A stretch of DNA of 64,000 nucleotides from Pseudomonas sp. GD04019 (GTDB lineage Bacteria; Pseudomonadota; Gammaproteobacteria; Pseudomonadales; Pseudomonadaceae): assembly GCF_029837695.1 (NCBI RefSeq), contig NZ_JAOEEA010000001.1:248001-312000 (forward strand), written 5' to 3'. Below the pieces are notes generated by a model that saw only the letters and a program-made list of their open reading frames with translations, was not told where the DNA came from and did no database searches. Positions 25,139 to 35,197 of the stretch are shown piece after piece. A program made the position numbers and the translations under genes. The first letter of the stretch is position 1. Each line of letters begins with the position of its first letter.

Positions 25139-27559
25139 TTAGAAGGTTTGGCCCAGAGAGAACTGGAATATCTGCGGATCGGAATCGTCCGGCTTCTTGA
25201 TCGGTGCCGCCAGACTGAAGCTCAGCGGGCCCAAAGCGGTGACCCAGGTCACCCCGACACCAACGGAGCTGGCCAGTTGGCTCGCATCGATACTGCCGCA
25301 ACCGCTGGTGTTCATGCTCTGAGTAGAGGCTGTCTTGGTCGGGCAATCGGTGAGGAACACGCTACCGACATCCCAGAACAGCACGGTACGCAGCGAACGC
25401 TGGTCCTTCACGAATGGCAGCGGGAACAGGTATTCCACACCACCCTGGATCAGCACATTACCACCGTAGGGCAGCGGATCCTGATCATCGGTATAACGGC
25501 CGTCGGCCCCCGGGCCAGTGCCTTCACCACCCGGAATCGGGTTGCCGTTAGCGTAACGAGCCACACTCGGCGTACTGCGCGGCCCCAGGGTGCTGTCCTC
25601 GAAGCCACGCACGGAGTTGAAGCCGCCGGCATAGTAGTGCTCGTAGAACGGCAAGCCGTTGGTCGAACCATAGCCATCGCCATAGCCCAACTCTGTATGG
25701 AAGCGCAGCGCTGTCGACTGGGTCAAAGGTGCGAACTTCTGGCCGCGGTAGTCGAGCTTGAAGAACGACAGATCGCTGCCCGGCACAGTGCTTTCAAGCA
25801 CCAGGCTCTGGGAATGGCCACGGTTGGCCAGCACGCCACGGTTAAGAGTCGACTCGGACCAGCCGATGGAAGCCTTGAGGTTGAGGAAGCTGTCGCCCTC
25901 CTCGTCGATGAAGGCGAGGATCTCGTCGACGGTGTAGTCGCCGGTGTCCAGCGAGTCCTGTTGAATGGTCAGGCCATAATTCAGGCGCGCAGTCTCGCTG
26001 ATCGGGTAGCCGATGCTGATGCCGGCGCCCAGACTGTCCACCGAGTAGCTGGACACGTCGTAGTCCAACTCGTCGTAGTCGGTGGTGCGGTAGAAGGCGT
26101 TGTAACCCAGGCTGACGCCGTCGACTGTCCAGTAGGGGTCGACGAAGCCGAAGTTGTAGCGGGTCTGGTATTCGGAGCGGGTCAGGCCGACGCTGACCTT
26201 GTTACCGGTACCCAGGAAGTTGTTCTGGCTGATCGAACCACCGAGGATCAAGCCGGCGTTCTGGGCGAAGCCGACGCTGGCGGTGATCGAGCCGGATGCC
26301 TGCTCTTCCACGCTGTAGTTGACATCGACCTGGTCGTCGGTGCCCGGCACCTGCGGGGTCTCGACGTTGACTTCCTTGAAGTAGCCCAGACGCTCCAGAC
26401 GGGTCTTGGACTGGTCGATCAGGTAGGTCGAAGCCCAGCCGCCCTCCATCTGACGCATCTCGCGACGCAGCACTTCGTCTTCGGTCTTGGTGTTGCCACG
26501 GAAGTTGATGCGGTTGACGTAGGCGCGCTTGCCCGGGTCGACCACGAAGGTGATGGCGACGGTCTTGTCCGCATCATTGGGCTGCGGCACGCCGTTGACG
26601 TTAGCGAAGGTGTAGCCTTCGTTGCCCAGGCGGCGGGTGATCAGCTCGGAGGTGGTGGTCATCACCTTGCGCGAGAAGGTCTGCCCTTCCTTGACCAGGA
26701 GTAGCTTCTTCACTTCCTCTTCCGGCACTTTCAGGTCGCCGGAGAGTTTGACTTCGCTGACGCTGTACTTCTCGCCTTCTTCGACGTTGACGGTGATGTA
26801 GACGTGTTTCTTGTCCGGGGTGATGGATACCTGGGTGGAGGAGATATCCATATTGATGTAGCCGCGGTCCAGGTAGTAGGAGCGCAGGCGCTCCAGGTCA
26901 CCGGACAGTTTTTCGCGGGCGTACTTGTCATCGTTCTTGAAGAACGACAGCCAGTTGGTGGTCTTCAGCTCGAACAGGGCAGTGAGGTCCTCGTCCGGGA
27001 AGACACTGTTACCAACCACGTTGATGTGCTGGATGGCGGCGACCGAACCCTCGTTGATGGTGATCTTCAGCGCCACGCGGTTACGCGGCTGGGGAATCAC
27101 TTCGGCTTCGATCTCGGCGGAGTAGCGACCCTGGGCCACGTACTGGCGCAGCAGCTCGTTGCGCACGCCTTCCAGGGTGGCGCGCTGGAAGATCTCGCCC
27201 TCGGCCAGGCCGGACTGCTGCAGGCCCTTCATCAGGTCTTCGGTGGTGATCGCCTTGTTGCCTTCGATCTCGACGGTGGAGATCGACGGACGCTCGACCA
27301 CGCTGATCACCAGCACGTCGCCTTCGCGGCCGAGCTGGATATCCTGGAAGAAACCGGTCTTGAACAGAGAACGGGTGGCATCCACCAGACGGCGATCGTC
27401 GACCTGATCACCGACATTGAGCGGCAGAGCGCCGAACAGGCTGCCGGCGGAAACCCGCTGCAGGCCGTTAACGCGGATGTCTGTGATGGTGAAGGACTCG
27501 GCGTGAACTTCGGCGATCATCAGGGCGGCGAGGACCGCAGGTAGCAGCAGACGTTTCAT
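25139..27559 (-). CDS. bamA: Outer-membrane protein assembly factor BamA
   Basis: An 806-residue Omp85 protein, the core of the BAM complex that inserts beta-barrels in the outer membrane. It has a signal peptide at 1-20 (ending EVHA), five POTRA domains from FTITDIRVNGLQRV to about 420, and a 16-strand barrel. The conserved VRGFEDSTLGPRS loop-6 motif lies near 650, and the C-terminal strand ends in Phe (FSLGQTF), as in outer-membrane barrels. The length matches the family (about 790-810). It follows rseP by 74 nt and precedes ompH. Confidence 0.98.
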   Translation of the reverse strand: MKRLLLPAVLAALMIAEVHAESFTITDIRVNGLQRVSAGSLFGALPLNVGDQVDDRRLVDATRSLFKTGFFQDIQLGREGDVLVISVVERPSISTVEIEGNKAITTEDLMKGLQQSGLAEGEIFQRATLEGVRNELLRQYVAQGRYSAEIEAEVIPQPRNRVALKITINEGSVAAIQHINVVGNSVFPDEDLTALFELKTTNWLSFFKNDDKYAREKLSGDLERLRSYYLDRGYINMDISSTQVSITPDKKHVYITVNVEEGEKYSVSEVKLSGDLKVPEEEVKKLLLVKEGQTFSRKVMTTTSELITRRLGNEGYTFANVNGVPQPNDADKTVAITFVVDPGKRAYVNRINFRGNTKTEDEVLRREMRQMEGGWASTYLIDQSKTRLERLGYFKEVNVETPQVPGTDDQVDVNYSVEEQASGSITASVGFAQNAGLILGGSISQNNFLGTGNKVSVGLTRSEYQTRYNFGFVDPYWTVDGVSLGYNAFYRTTDYDELDYDVSSYSVDSLGAGISIGYPISETARLNYGLTIQQDSLDTGDYTVDEILAFIDEEGDSFLNLKASIGWSESTLNRGVLANRGHSQSLVLESTVPGSDLSFFKLDYRGQKFAPLTQSTALRFHTELGYGDGYGSTNGLPFYEHYYAGGFNSVRGFEDSTLGPRSTPSVARYANGNPIPGGEGTGPGADGRYTDDQDPLPYGGNVLIQGGVEYLFPLPFVKDQRSLRTVLFWDVGSVFLTDCPTKTASTQSMNTSGCGSIDASQLASSVGVGVTWVTALGPLSFSLAAPIKKPDDSDPQIFQFSLGQTF

Positions 27560-27633
27560 GAAGTCCTTTCTTATTCCAACTGATAATAAAGAAACTGCCG
27601 CGATACGCGGCAGATTCGGAATTCAGCTATTCG

Positions 27634-28986
27634 TTACAGACGACTCAAGTCATTGACCAGGGCCAGCAACATCACCCCAAGCACCAGACTGATACCGATC
27701 TGAATGCCCCAACCCTGCACCCGCTCGGACAGCGGACGACCACGCGCCCACTCGACCAGGTAGAACAGCAAATGCCCCCCATCCAGAACGGGAATGGGCA
27801 GCAAATTGAGAACCCCCAAGCTAATGCTCAGATAGGCGAGGAAATTGAGGAAATCCGCCACGCCGGACTGAGCCGAAGCGCCCGCCACTTTAGCAATGGT
27901 TATCGGCCCACTCAAGTTTTTTACCGACAGCTCGCCGAACAGCATTTTCTTCAGCGAATCAAGGGTTAGCACCGTCATGCCCCAGGTACGGCGCAGGCTC
28001 TCGGTGACCGCATCGAGCGGACCGAAACTGACTTCGTGCAGCATCTGCGCGGGCCATTTGCCGCCCTTCACCCCCACGCCCAGGTAACCGCCACGAGCCC
28101 TGCCTTCGCCGCGAGCCCCGAGCGTCACTGGCAATTCAAGCTGCTGACCATCGCGCTGCAGACGCAGGGTCACCTGATCGCCGGCACGCGTACGCACCCA
28201 ATCGACCACTTGCTGCCATTCATCCAGGCGCTGATCGTCCAGCGCCAGCAGGCGGTCGCCCAGACGTACGCCAGCCTTCTGCGCCGGACCTTCCGGATCG
28301 AGTTCGTTGACCACCGGCTGAACCGCCGGGCGCCAAGGGGTGATACCAAGAGATGCCAGCGGCTCCGGCTCGTCGACGCCACGCAGCCAGTCACGCAGCA
28401 CCAGCTGCCGCTCGGCAACCAGAGTTGAGCCCTGCTCGCGCACCTGCAACTGGACGACACCGCTCTCGCCGAGGCGACGCACCAACTGCAGATTGACCGC
28501 CGACCAGCCCGGCGTGCTCTCGCCATCCACCGCCACGATTTCCTGGCCCACGCGCAGCCCCGCCGCCGCCGCCAGGCTTTCCGGCTCAACTTGGCCGATC
28601 ACCGGGCGCACCTGCTGCGAGCCGAGCATGGCGATGATCCAGAAGAACAGGATGGCGAGCAGGAAGTTGGCGATAGGACCGGCAGCGACTATGGCAATAC
28701 GCTGCTTGACCGATTTGCGATTGAAGGCCTGATCGAGCTGTTCGAGCGGTACATCGCCCTCGCGCTCGTCGAGCATCTTCACGTAGCCACCCAGAGGAAT
28801 GGCCGCCACCATGAACTCGGTGCCATGACGGTCGTGCCAGCGCACCAGCGGCGTGCCGAAGCCCACGGAGAAGCGCAGCACCTTGACGCCGCAGCGCCGC
28901 GCCACCCAGAAATGGCCGAACTCGTGGAAGGTGACCAGCACACCGAGCGCGATCAGAGTGCCGAAGATCATGTACAACCCGCTCAT
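27634..28986 (-). CDS. rseP: RIP zinc metalloprotease RseP (MucP)
   Basis: A 450-residue site-2 intramembrane protease that cleaves the anti-sigma factor (RseA, MucA in Pseudomonas) and releases the envelope-stress sigma factor AlgU. The zinc motif HEFGH is at 21-25 in the first TM helix, and the third ligand Asp is in LPIPVLDGGH near 399. Two PDZ domains occupy about 110-310 (GQVEPESLAAAAGLRVGQEI and NELDPEGPAQKAGVRLGDRL). The gene lies between dxr and bamA, which links quality control to outer-membrane assembly. Confidence 0.97.
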   Translation of the reverse strand: MSGLYMIFGTLIALGVLVTFHEFGHFWVARRCGVKVLRFSVGFGTPLVRWHDRHGTEFMVAAIPLGGYVKMLDEREGDVPLEQLDQAFNRKSVKQRIAIVAAGPIANFLLAILFFWIIAMLGSQQVRPVIGQVEPESLAAAAGLRVGQEIVAVDGESTPGWSAVNLQLVRRLGESGVVQLQVREQGSTLVAERQLVLRDWLRGVDEPEPLASLGITPWRPAVQPVVNELDPEGPAQKAGVRLGDRLLALDDQRLDEWQQVVDWVRTRAGDQVTLRLQRDGQQLELPVTLGARGEGRARGGYLGVGVKGGKWPAQMLHEVSFGPLDAVTESLRRTWGMTVLTLDSLKKMLFGELSVKNLSGPITIAKVAGASAQSGVADFLNFLAYLSISLGVLNLLPIPVLDGGHLLFYLVEWARGRPLSERVQGWGIQIGISLVLGVMLLALVNDLSRL

Positions 28987-29002
28987 TCCATCTTCCTCCG
29001 GG

Positions 29003-30193
29003 TCAGCGCCCGTGGCGATTCAACCAGTCAACTGCCAGGGCTCTGGCCTGGGCATCCGCCGCCAGCACCGCATCCAGGTCGGCGACCACGGTCGATGCCT
29101 GGCGATTCAGGGTGTCCTCGATGATACGCGCGATCTCCGGGAAGCGGATGCGCCGTTCGAGAAACGCCGCCACTGCTACCTCGTTGGCCGCATTGAGCAT
29201 CGCCGGCGCGCTGCCGCCGGCCTCTGCAGCCTGGCGCGCCAGGCGCAGGCAGGGGAAACGCTGCTCGTCGGGATGCTGGAAATCCAGGCGGGCAACGGCG
29301 AATAGGTCCAGTGGCGCCACCCCCGAGTCGATCCGCTCTGGCCAGGCCAAGGCATTGGCGATGGGCGTGCGCATATCCGGGTTACCCAGCTGGGCCAGCA
29401 CCGAGCCATCCACGTAGTCGACCAAGGAATGGATCACGCTCTGCGGGTGGATCACCACCTCGACCTGCTCGGGACGCGCATCGAACAGCCAGCAGGCCTC
29501 GATCAGCTCCAACCCCTTGTTCATCATGCTCGCCGAATCCACGGAGATCTTGCGCCCCATGGACCAGTTCGGATGAGCACAGGCCTGTTCCGGCGAGACG
29601 TGCTCCAGCTCGCTCAGCGGTGTTTCGCGGAACGGCCCCCCGGAAGCGGTCAGCAGGATGCGGCGCACACCGACCGCACCTAGGCCACGCGCGTAATCGC
29701 CGGGCAGGCACTGGAAGATCGCATTGTGTTCGCTATCAATCGGCAGCAGCGTGGCGCCATGCTCGCGCACTGCCCGCATGAAGAGGTCGCCGGACATCAC
29801 CAGCGCCTCCTTGTTGGCCAGCAGCACCTTCTTGCCGGCGCGCACGGCCGCCAGGGTCGGCTTGAGACCAGCGGCGCCGACGATGGCGGCCATCACCGCA
29901 TCCACTTCCGGATGGGCAGCCACTTCACACAGACCACCCTCCCCCGCCAGCACCCGTGTCGACAGGCCGGCAGCCTGCAGCGCGCTCTGCAGCGCACGCG
30001 CGCTACCTTCATCGGCGGTCACGGCAAACTGCGGACGATGCCTGAGGCACAGCTGTTCGAGCTCGGCCAGACGAGAGAAACCACTGAGGGCGAAAGCCTG
30101 ATAGCGCTGCGGGTGGCGCGCGATCACATCCAGGGTGCTGAGGCCGATAGAGCCGGTCGCTCCCAGTACAACTATGCGTTGCGGCTGACTCAC
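29003..30193 (-). CDS. dxr: 1-deoxy-D-xylulose 5-phosphate reductoisomerase
   Basis: A 396-residue NADPH enzyme that makes 2-C-methyl-D-erythritol 4-phosphate, the substrate of IspD encoded earlier in this window. It has the NADPH loop [13 protein letters not shown] near 8-20, the LLANKEALV segment, the metal-binding acidic site in [13 protein letters not shown], and the flexible loop [21 protein letters not shown]. Its start overlaps the cdsA stop by 4 nt. It lies 16 nt before rseP. Confidence 0.98.
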   Translation of the reverse strand: MSQPQRIVVLGATGSIGLSTLDVIARHPQRYQAFALSGFSRLAELEQLCLRHRPQFAVTADEGSARALQSALQAAGLSTRVLAGEGGLCEVAAHPEVDAVMAAIVGAAGLKPTLAAVRAGKKVLLANKEALVMSGDLFMRAVREHGATLLPIDSEHNAIFQCLPGDYARGLGAVGVRRILLTASGGPFRETPLSELEHVSPEQACAHPNWSMGRKISVDSASMMNKGLELIEACWLFDARPEQVEVVIHPQSVIHSLVDYVDGSVLAQLGNPDMRTPIANALAWPERIDSGVAPLDLFAVARLDFQHPDEQRFPCLRLARQAAEAGGSAPAMLNAANEVAVAAFLERRIRFPEIARIIEDTLNRQASTVVADLDAVLAADAQARALAVDWLNRHGR

Positions 30194-31005
30194 TGCGCGC
30201 CCCAGCCTGCCAGCCAGAGCAGCACGGCGAACAGCGGAATGGCGGCGGTCAGGCTGTCGATACGATCCAGCACGCCACCATGACCGGGCAGCAGGTTACT
30301 GCTGTCCTTGATCCCGGACTGGCGCTTGAACATGCTCTCGGTCAGATCACCGATCACCGACGCCGCCACCACCAGCATGGCACCGGCCAGCGCCAGCAGC
30401 AGTCCGGAGGTCTGCCAGCCCTGCTGCAGACCAACCGCCAGGGTGATCAGCAGACTGGCGGCTAGGCCACCAAAGAAACCTTCCCAGCTCTTGCCTGGAC
30501 TGACCCGCGGCGCCAGCTTGCGCTTGCCGAACGCCTTGCCGGCGAAATAGGCGCCGATATCGGCACCCCAGACCAGCACCATCACCGCGATGATCAGGCC
30601 ATTGGCCTGCGGCCACTGCTTGAGCTGCACCAGCCCCTGCCAGGCCGGCAGCAAGATCAGCAGCCCGATCAGCAGCTTGCCTGGCAGGCCGCCCCAGCAG
30701 CGGCTGCTATCCGGATAGTTCAGCACCAGCAGGGTCGCCACCAGCCACCAGAGCACCGCAGCACCCAGCAACCAGGGCGCCAGAGCCGGAACCAGGTACG
30801 CACCGTAGAGCAACACCGCCACCACCAGCGCATAGGCCACACGCTGCGGCTGGGCTGGCAGCCCCGCCAGGCGCGCCCACTCCCAGGCACCCAGGGTGAC
30901 GACGGCGCCGATGAACAGGGCGAACGCCCAGCCATCGAGCAGGAAGAAACCGCCCAGGGCGATGGGCAACAGGATCAGGGCAGTGATGATGCGCTGCTTC
31001 AGCAT
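30190..31005 (-). CDS. cdsA: Phosphatidate cytidylyltransferase CdsA
   Basis: A 271-residue polytopic inner-membrane enzyme making CDP-diacylglycerol from CTP and phosphatidic acid. The C-terminal family signature [22 protein letters not shown] is intact (first part seen near 225-240). The start at 31005 ([14 protein letters not shown]) has GAGG 7 nt upstream; a longer in-frame reading lacks similarity. It overlaps uppS by 7 nt and dxr by 4 nt. Its phosphatidic-acid supply starts with PlsB, encoded at the right of the window. Confidence 0.97.
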   Translation of the reverse strand: MLKQRIITALILLPIALGGFFLLDGWAFALFIGAVVTLGAWEWARLAGLPAQPQRVAYALVVAVLLYGAYLVPALAPWLLGAAVLWWLVATLLVLNYPDSSRCWGGLPGKLLIGLLILLPAWQGLVQLKQWPQANGLIIAVMVLVWGADIGAYFAGKAFGKRKLAPRVSPGKSWEGFFGGLAASLLITLAVGLQQGWQTSGLLLALAGAMLVVAASVIGDLTESMFKRQSGIKDSSNLLPGHGGVLDRIDSLTAAIPLFAVLLWLAGWGAQ

Positions 31006-31757
31006 TGGCGAGCCTCGGCTTCCACCTGCTCGCTGGTCTTGCCGAAGCGACGCTGGCGGGTAGCGAAATCGGCCAGCGCCTTGCGCATGGCCTCGTGCTT
31101 GAAATCCGGCCAGAACAGGTCGGAGAAGTACAGCTCGGAATAGGCCAACTGCCAGAGCAGGAAGTTGCTGATGCGATGCTCGCCGCCGGTGCGGATGCAC
31201 AGGTCAGGCAGTGGCAGATCACCGGTAGCCAGACAACTCTGTAGCAACTCGGGCGTAATGTCTTCGCTCTGCAGATGACCGGCCTGGACTTCCCGCGCCA
31301 GACGCTGGGCAGCCTGGGCGATATCCCACTGGCCGCCATAGTTGGCGGCAATCTGCAGGACGAAACGGTTCTCGCCGGCGGTCTGCAGCTCGGCATCGCG
31401 CATGGCGGCCTGCAGCTCCGGGTGGAAGCGCGAGCGATCACCGATGATGCGCAGGCTGATGGCGTTGTCCTTGAGCTTGCGCGCCTCGCGACGCAGGGCC
31501 CCGAGGAACAGCTCCATCAGCGCACCGACCTCCTCGGCCGGACGCTGCCAGTTCTCGCTGGAGAAGGCGAACAGGGTCAGCACCTCGACGCCGGCTTCGG
31601 CACATACCTCGATGACCGCACGCACCGCATCGACACCCGCCTTGTGCCCGGCCACGCCGGGCAACAGGCGCTTCTTCGCCCAGCGGTTGTTGCCATCCAT
31701 GATGATGGCGACATGGCGCGGTATCGCCGGCGGCGCTTCCTGCTTGGCCTTGCTCAC
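30999..31757 (-). CDS. uppS: Undecaprenyl-diphosphate synthase (cis-prenyltransferase)
   Basis: A 252-residue enzyme extending farnesyl-PP with eight isopentenyl-PP units to the C55 carrier for peptidoglycan and O-antigen. The catalytic Asp21 is in IIMDGNNRWAKKR. The FAFSSENWQRP segment, the SLRIIGDRSRF segment and the C-terminal IRTGGEHRISNFLLWQ motif are intact. It overlaps cdsA by 7 nt and lies 1 nt from frr. It uses isoprenoid units from the dxr-ispD pathway encoded in this window. Confidence 0.98.
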   Translation of the reverse strand: MSKAKQEAPPAIPRHVAIIMDGNNRWAKKRLLPGVAGHKAGVDAVRAVIEVCAEAGVEVLTLFAFSSENWQRPAEEVGALMELFLGALRREARKLKDNAISLRIIGDRSRFHPELQAAMRDAELQTAGENRFVLQIAANYGGQWDIAQAAQRLAREVQAGHLQSEDITPELLQSCLATGDLPLPDLCIRTGGEHRISNFLLWQLAYSELYFSDLFWPDFKHEAMRKALADFATRQRRFGKTSEQVEAEARQC

Positions 31758-31758
31758 A

Positions 31759-32316
31759 TCACACCGCCATCAGGTCGGCTTCTTTGGCTTCCAGGGCCTT
31801 GTCGACTTCTGCAACGAACTTGTCGGTGAGCTTCTGCACTTCGTCGGCGGCGCGGCGCTCTTCGTCCTCGCTGATTTCCTTGTCCTTGGACAGCTTCTTC
31901 AGCTCGGCCAGGGCATCGCGACGCACGTTGCGCACGGCCACCTTGGCATCTTCGGCAACGCCACGCGCCTGCTTGGTGTAGCCCTTGCGGGTCTCTTCGG
32001 TCAGGGCGGGCATCGGCACACGAATGGTGGCACCGGCGCTGCTCGGGTTCAGGCCGAGGTCGGAAGTCATAATGGCCTTCTCGATCGCCGCGCTGAGGGT
32101 CTTGTCATGGGCGACGATCTTCAGGGTGCGGGCATCTTCCACGGTGATCGCGGCAACCTGGTTCAGCGGCATGTCGCTACCGTAGGCCGGGACCTTGACG
32201 CTATCCAGAATGCTCGGATGCGCACGACCGGTACGAATGGAGGCCAGATTGCGCCCCAGGGACTCCAGGGATTTGACCATGCGCTCTTGGGCGTCTTTCT
32301 TGATCTCGTTGATCAT
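31759..32316 (-). CDS. frr: Ribosome recycling factor
   Basis: A 185-residue tRNA-shaped protein that with EF-G splits post-termination ribosomes. The sequence has the three-helix bundle pattern: [32 protein letters not shown], and a C-terminal helix rich in K, D and E. The length is exactly that of the family. The start overlaps the pyrH stop by 4 nt. The order rpsB-tsf-pyrH-frr-uppS-cdsA-dxr is conserved in proteobacteria. Confidence 0.98.
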   Translation of the reverse strand: MINEIKKDAQERMVKSLESLGRNLASIRTGRAHPSILDSVKVPAYGSDMPLNQVAAITVEDARTLKIVAHDKTLSAAIEKAIMTSDLGLNPSSAGATIRVPMPALTEETRKGYTKQARGVAEDAKVAVRNVRRDALAELKKLSKDKEISEDEERRAADEVQKLTDKFVAEVDKALEAKEADLMAV

Positions 32317-33056
32317 TGTGCATCCTCCTCGATCAGGGTTCCTTCGGCGCCGCCCACCACGATATTCAGCAGGGCGCCAGGCTTGTTCATATTGAAGACC
32401 CGCAGCGGCATCTTGTGATCGCGCACCAGGCAGATGGCCGTCAGGTCCATCACGCCGAGCTTGCGGTCAAGCACCTCGTCATAGGTCAGGCGCTCGAACT
32501 TCTCCGCGTTGGGGTCCTTGAAAGGATCGGCAGTGTACACGCCATCGACCTTGGTGGCTTTCAGCACCAGGTCGGCATCGATCTCGATGGCGCGCAGGCA
32601 GGCCGCCGAGTCGGTGGTGAAGAACGGGTTGCCGGTGCCGGCGGCGAAGATCACCACTTCACCGGTGCCCAGGTGGCGCATGGCCTTGCGGCGATCGTAG
32701 TGATCGGTCACACCGACCATGGAGATGGCAGACATCACCAGTGCCGGGATGTTCGAACGCTCCAGGGCGTCGCGCATGGCCAGGGCATTCATCACGGTGG
32801 CCAGCATGCCCATGTGATCGCCGGTAACCCGATCCATGCCGGCAGCGGAGAGGGCCGCGCCGCGGAACAGGTTGCCGCCGCCGATCACCAGACCGACCTG
32901 CACGCCGATGCCGACCAGCTGGCCGACTTCCAGCGCCATGCGATCCAGCACCTTGGGATCGATACCGAACTCTTCCGAACCCATCAGGGCTTCGCCGCTT
33001 AGTTTGAGCAGAATGCGTTTATAGCGAGGTTGACGACCACTCACCTGCTGAGCCAT
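32313..33056 (-). CDS. pyrH: UMP kinase
   Basis: A 247-residue hexameric amino-acid-kinase-fold enzyme that phosphorylates UMP to UDP. N-terminal [13 protein letters not shown], the glycine loop [10 protein letters not shown], and the [18 protein letters not shown] segment are typical. It acts upstream of PyrG in pyrimidine synthesis. It lies 152 nt after tsf, with the tsf terminator in the gap, so it probably has its own promoter there, and overlaps frr by 4 nt. Confidence 0.98.
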   Translation of the reverse strand: MAQQVSGRQPRYKRILLKLSGEALMGSEEFGIDPKVLDRMALEVGQLVGIGVQVGLVIGGGNLFRGAALSAAGMDRVTGDHMGMLATVMNALAMRDALERSNIPALVMSAISMVGVTDHYDRRKAMRHLGTGEVVIFAAGTGNPFFTTDSAACLRAIEIDADLVLKATKVDGVYTADPFKDPNAEKFERLTYDEVLDRKLGVMDLTAICLVRDHKMPLRVFNMNKPGALLNIVVGGAEGTLIEEDAQ

Positions 33057-33150
33057 TGCGAATCTCTCCTGCGGCGTTGTTTGGCGACTTATCTTACCCG
33101 GCAGTCAGACTGCTGCCCGGTGAATTCGTGCGGGATGCTCCCGCGCTTTG

Positions 33151-33185
33151 CAAAAGAGGCTGCACGCGTGAGCGGGCAGCCTCTT
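33151..33185 (-). terminator. Terminator after rpsB-tsf
   Basis: AAGAGGCTGC (33154-33163) is perfectly complementary to GCAGCCTCTT (33176-33185), with a 12-nt loop; on the minus strand it ends in TTTTGC. This is a good intrinsic terminator immediately after tsf. Confidence 0.88.
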
Positions 33186-33208
33186 CGATGCGACAGTGTA
33201 GAACCGTC

Positions 33209-34072
33209 TTACTGCTTGGCAGCGGCTACCTGAGCGGCCACTTCGGCAGCGAAGTCAGCCTCGACCTTCTCGATACCCTCGCCCACTTCGAAGCGGGTGA
33301 AGGAAACGATTTCGGCACCGGCTTTCTTGACCAGGTCGCCAACCTTGACTTCCGGGTCCATGACGAAGGCTTGCTCGACCAGGCTGGCTTCGGCCAGGAA
33401 CTTGGCGATACGGCCTTTGACCATGTTCTCGACGATGTTCTCCGGCTTGCCGGCGATCTTCTCGGCGTTCAGCTGCAGGAAGATTTCCTTTTCCTTGGCG
33501 ATCAGCTCTTCGGAAACGTCCGACGGGCTCAGAACGGCAGGGTTGGAGGCAGCGACGTGCATGGCAACGTGCTTGGCCAGCTCTTCGTTGCCGCCTTTCA
33601 GGACAACCAGAACACCGATGCGGTGGCCGTGCAGGTAGGAGCCTACGACGTCGCCTTCAACGGCAGCCAGACGACGGATGTTGACGTTCTCGCCGCACTT
33701 GGCAACCAGAGCCTCACGAGCGGATTCGCGGGAAGCGATCAGCGGAGCGGCGTCGGTCAGTTTCTGGGTGAAGGCTTCGTCCAGGCTTTCTTTGACGAAG
33801 GCCTTGAAGTCGTCCTGCAGGGCCAGGAAGTCGGTCTGCGAGTTGACTTCGATCAGCAGGCCACGGCCACCTTCGACGCGAGCGGCGATGGCGCCTTCGG
33901 CGGCGACGTTGCCGGCTTTCTTGGCGGCCTTGATGGCACCGGAAGCACGCATGTCGTCGATGGCTTTCTCGATGTCGCCACCAGCGGCAACCAGCGCCTT
34001 CTTGCACTCCATCATGCCTTGGCCGGTACGCTCGCGCAGTTCTTTAACCAGGGCTGCAGTGATTTCTGCCAT
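33209..34072 (-). CDS. tsf: Elongation factor Ts
   Basis: A 287-residue nucleotide-exchange factor for EF-Tu. The N-terminal UBA-like domain has [20 protein letters not shown], the [10 protein letters not shown] motif of the core that contacts EF-Tu lies near 80-90, and the coiled-coil and C-terminal [19 protein letters not shown] region closes it. It lies 123 nt after rpsB, with two hairpins in between that may lower its transcript level relative to rpsB. AGGA lies upstream of its ATG. Confidence 0.98.
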   Translation of the reverse strand: MAEITAALVKELRERTGQGMMECKKALVAAGGDIEKAIDDMRASGAIKAAKKAGNVAAEGAIAARVEGGRGLLIEVNSQTDFLALQDDFKAFVKESLDEAFTQKLTDAAPLIASRESAREALVAKCGENVNIRRLAAVEGDVVGSYLHGHRIGVLVVLKGGNEELAKHVAMHVAASNPAVLSPSDVSEELIAKEKEIFLQLNAEKIAGKPENIVENMVKGRIAKFLAEASLVEQAFVMDPEVKVGDLVKKAGAEIVSFTRFEVGEGIEKVEADFAAEVAAQVAAAKQ

Positions 34073-34144
34073 GTTCCTAATCCTCTTGAAGTGGTGTTTC
34101 GACCATTCAACCCGGCCACGCCGGGCACAAAATTCGTAAGTGGC

Positions 34145-34166
34145 AAAAAGGGGGCCTAGCCCCCTT
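34145..34166 (-). terminator. Terminator-like hairpin between rpsB and tsf
   Basis: AAGGGGGC (34148-34155) pairs with GCCCCCTT (34159-34166) around a CTA loop. The minus-strand 3' flank is TTTTT, so this is a complete intrinsic terminator shape located inside the rpsB-tsf operon, a likely attenuator. Confidence 0.8.
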
Positions 34167-34173
34167 CTCGCAC

Positions 34174-34194
34174 AACGGGATGTTTTATCCCGTT
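34174..34194 (-). promoter_or_regulatory. Second hairpin just after rpsB
   Basis: AACGGGAT and ATCCCGTT form a perfect 8-bp stem around GTTTT, starting 1 nt after the rpsB stop. It has no T-run. It may protect the rpsB 3' end or work with the hairpin at 34145-34166. Confidence 0.6.
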
Positions 34195-34195
34195 A

Positions 34196-34936
34196 TCAGC
34201 CTTCGCTGGCCTCGGAGGCAGCTTCTTCGACGAACTCGTCGGTGCCGCCAGCGGAGTTGCCACGACCACGGATCACGGCGTCAGCCATGGCACCCATGTA
34301 CAGCTGGATGGCGCGGATGGCGTCGTCGTTACCCGGGATGATGTAGTCAACGCCTTCCGGGCTGCTGTTGGTATCGACGATGCCGATGACCGGAATGCCC
34401 AGCTTGTTGGCTTCGGTGATAGCGATGCGCTCGTGGTCAACGTCGATCACGAACAGAGCGTCCGGCAGACCGCCCATGTCCTTGATGCCGCCCAGGCTGC
34501 GATCCAGTTTTTCCAGATCACGGGAGCGCATCAGAGCTTCTTTCTTGGTCAGCTTGGCGAAGGTGCCGTCCTGGGACTGGGTTTCCAGTTCGCGCAGGCG
34601 CTTGATCGAAGCACGGATGGTCTTGAAGTTGGTCAGCATGCCGCCGAGCCAGCGGTGATCGACGTACGGGGAACCGCAACGTGCGGCTTCTTCGGCGACG
34701 ATCTTGCCAGCGGAGCGCTTGGTGCCGACGAACAGAATCTTGTTCTTACCGGAAGCCAGCTTCTCGACGAACGACAGGGCGTCGTTGAACATCGGAAGGG
34801 TCTTTTCCAGGTTGATGATGTGGATCTTGTTACGCGCGCCGAAAATGAACTTGCCCATTTTCGGGTTCCAGTAACGGGTCTGGTGGCCGAAGTGCACACC
34901 GGCCTTCAGCATATCGCGCATGTTGACTTGGGACAT
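34196..34936 (-). CDS. rpsB: 30S ribosomal protein S2
   Basis: A 246-residue small-subunit protein that binds S1 and the 16S rRNA head region. It opens [19 protein letters not shown], followed by the [13 protein letters not shown] segment, and contains [11 protein letters not shown] and PDALFVIDV. The ATG at 34936 has AAGGAA upstream; a longer in-frame start is not supported. The upstream leader probably starts near 35060, since the minus strand carries TATAAA at 35068-35073. A leader of about 125 nt would allow the S2 autoregulation known in gammaproteobacteria. Confidence 0.98.
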   Translation of the reverse strand: MSQVNMRDMLKAGVHFGHQTRYWNPKMGKFIFGARNKIHIINLEKTLPMFNDALSFVEKLASGKNKILFVGTKRSAGKIVAEEAARCGSPYVDHRWLGGMLTNFKTIRASIKRLRELETQSQDGTFAKLTKKEALMRSRDLEKLDRSLGGIKDMGGLPDALFVIDVDHERIAITEANKLGIPVIGIVDTNSSPEGVDYIIPGNDDAIRAIQLYMGAMADAVIRGRGNSAGGTDEFVEEAASEASEG

Positions 34937-35067
34937 GATAGTTCCTTGATAAGTCGGGTTAGGCCTCCACGCATCCCAATCTCCAACCCTTGCGGGCACC
35001 CAGGAAATCGTGTCGATACGTGTGCGGGTTAGTGCTTCACGAGCCTACTGGCCGTAAAGCGGCGCGT

Positions 35068-35073
35068 TTTATA
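35068..35073 (-). promoter_or_regulatory. Candidate -10 box of the rpsB promoter
   Basis: The minus strand reads GGTATAAAACG, with TATAAA as a good -10 hexamer about 130 nt upstream of rpsB. I find no convincing -35 at 16-18 nt, so the call rests on the -10 and on its position in the divergent rpsB-map gap. Confidence 0.4.
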
Positions 35074-35197
35074 CCACACAAAGCCAGGACAGGCTAGCCA
35101 AACCCCACTTTAGCGCCATGCCGCCGCCGGGCGGCTTTCTGCTAGAATCGCCGTCTTCCCCGATTTGCCTAGCGCCGCCGGCGCCGAGAGAGACCGC

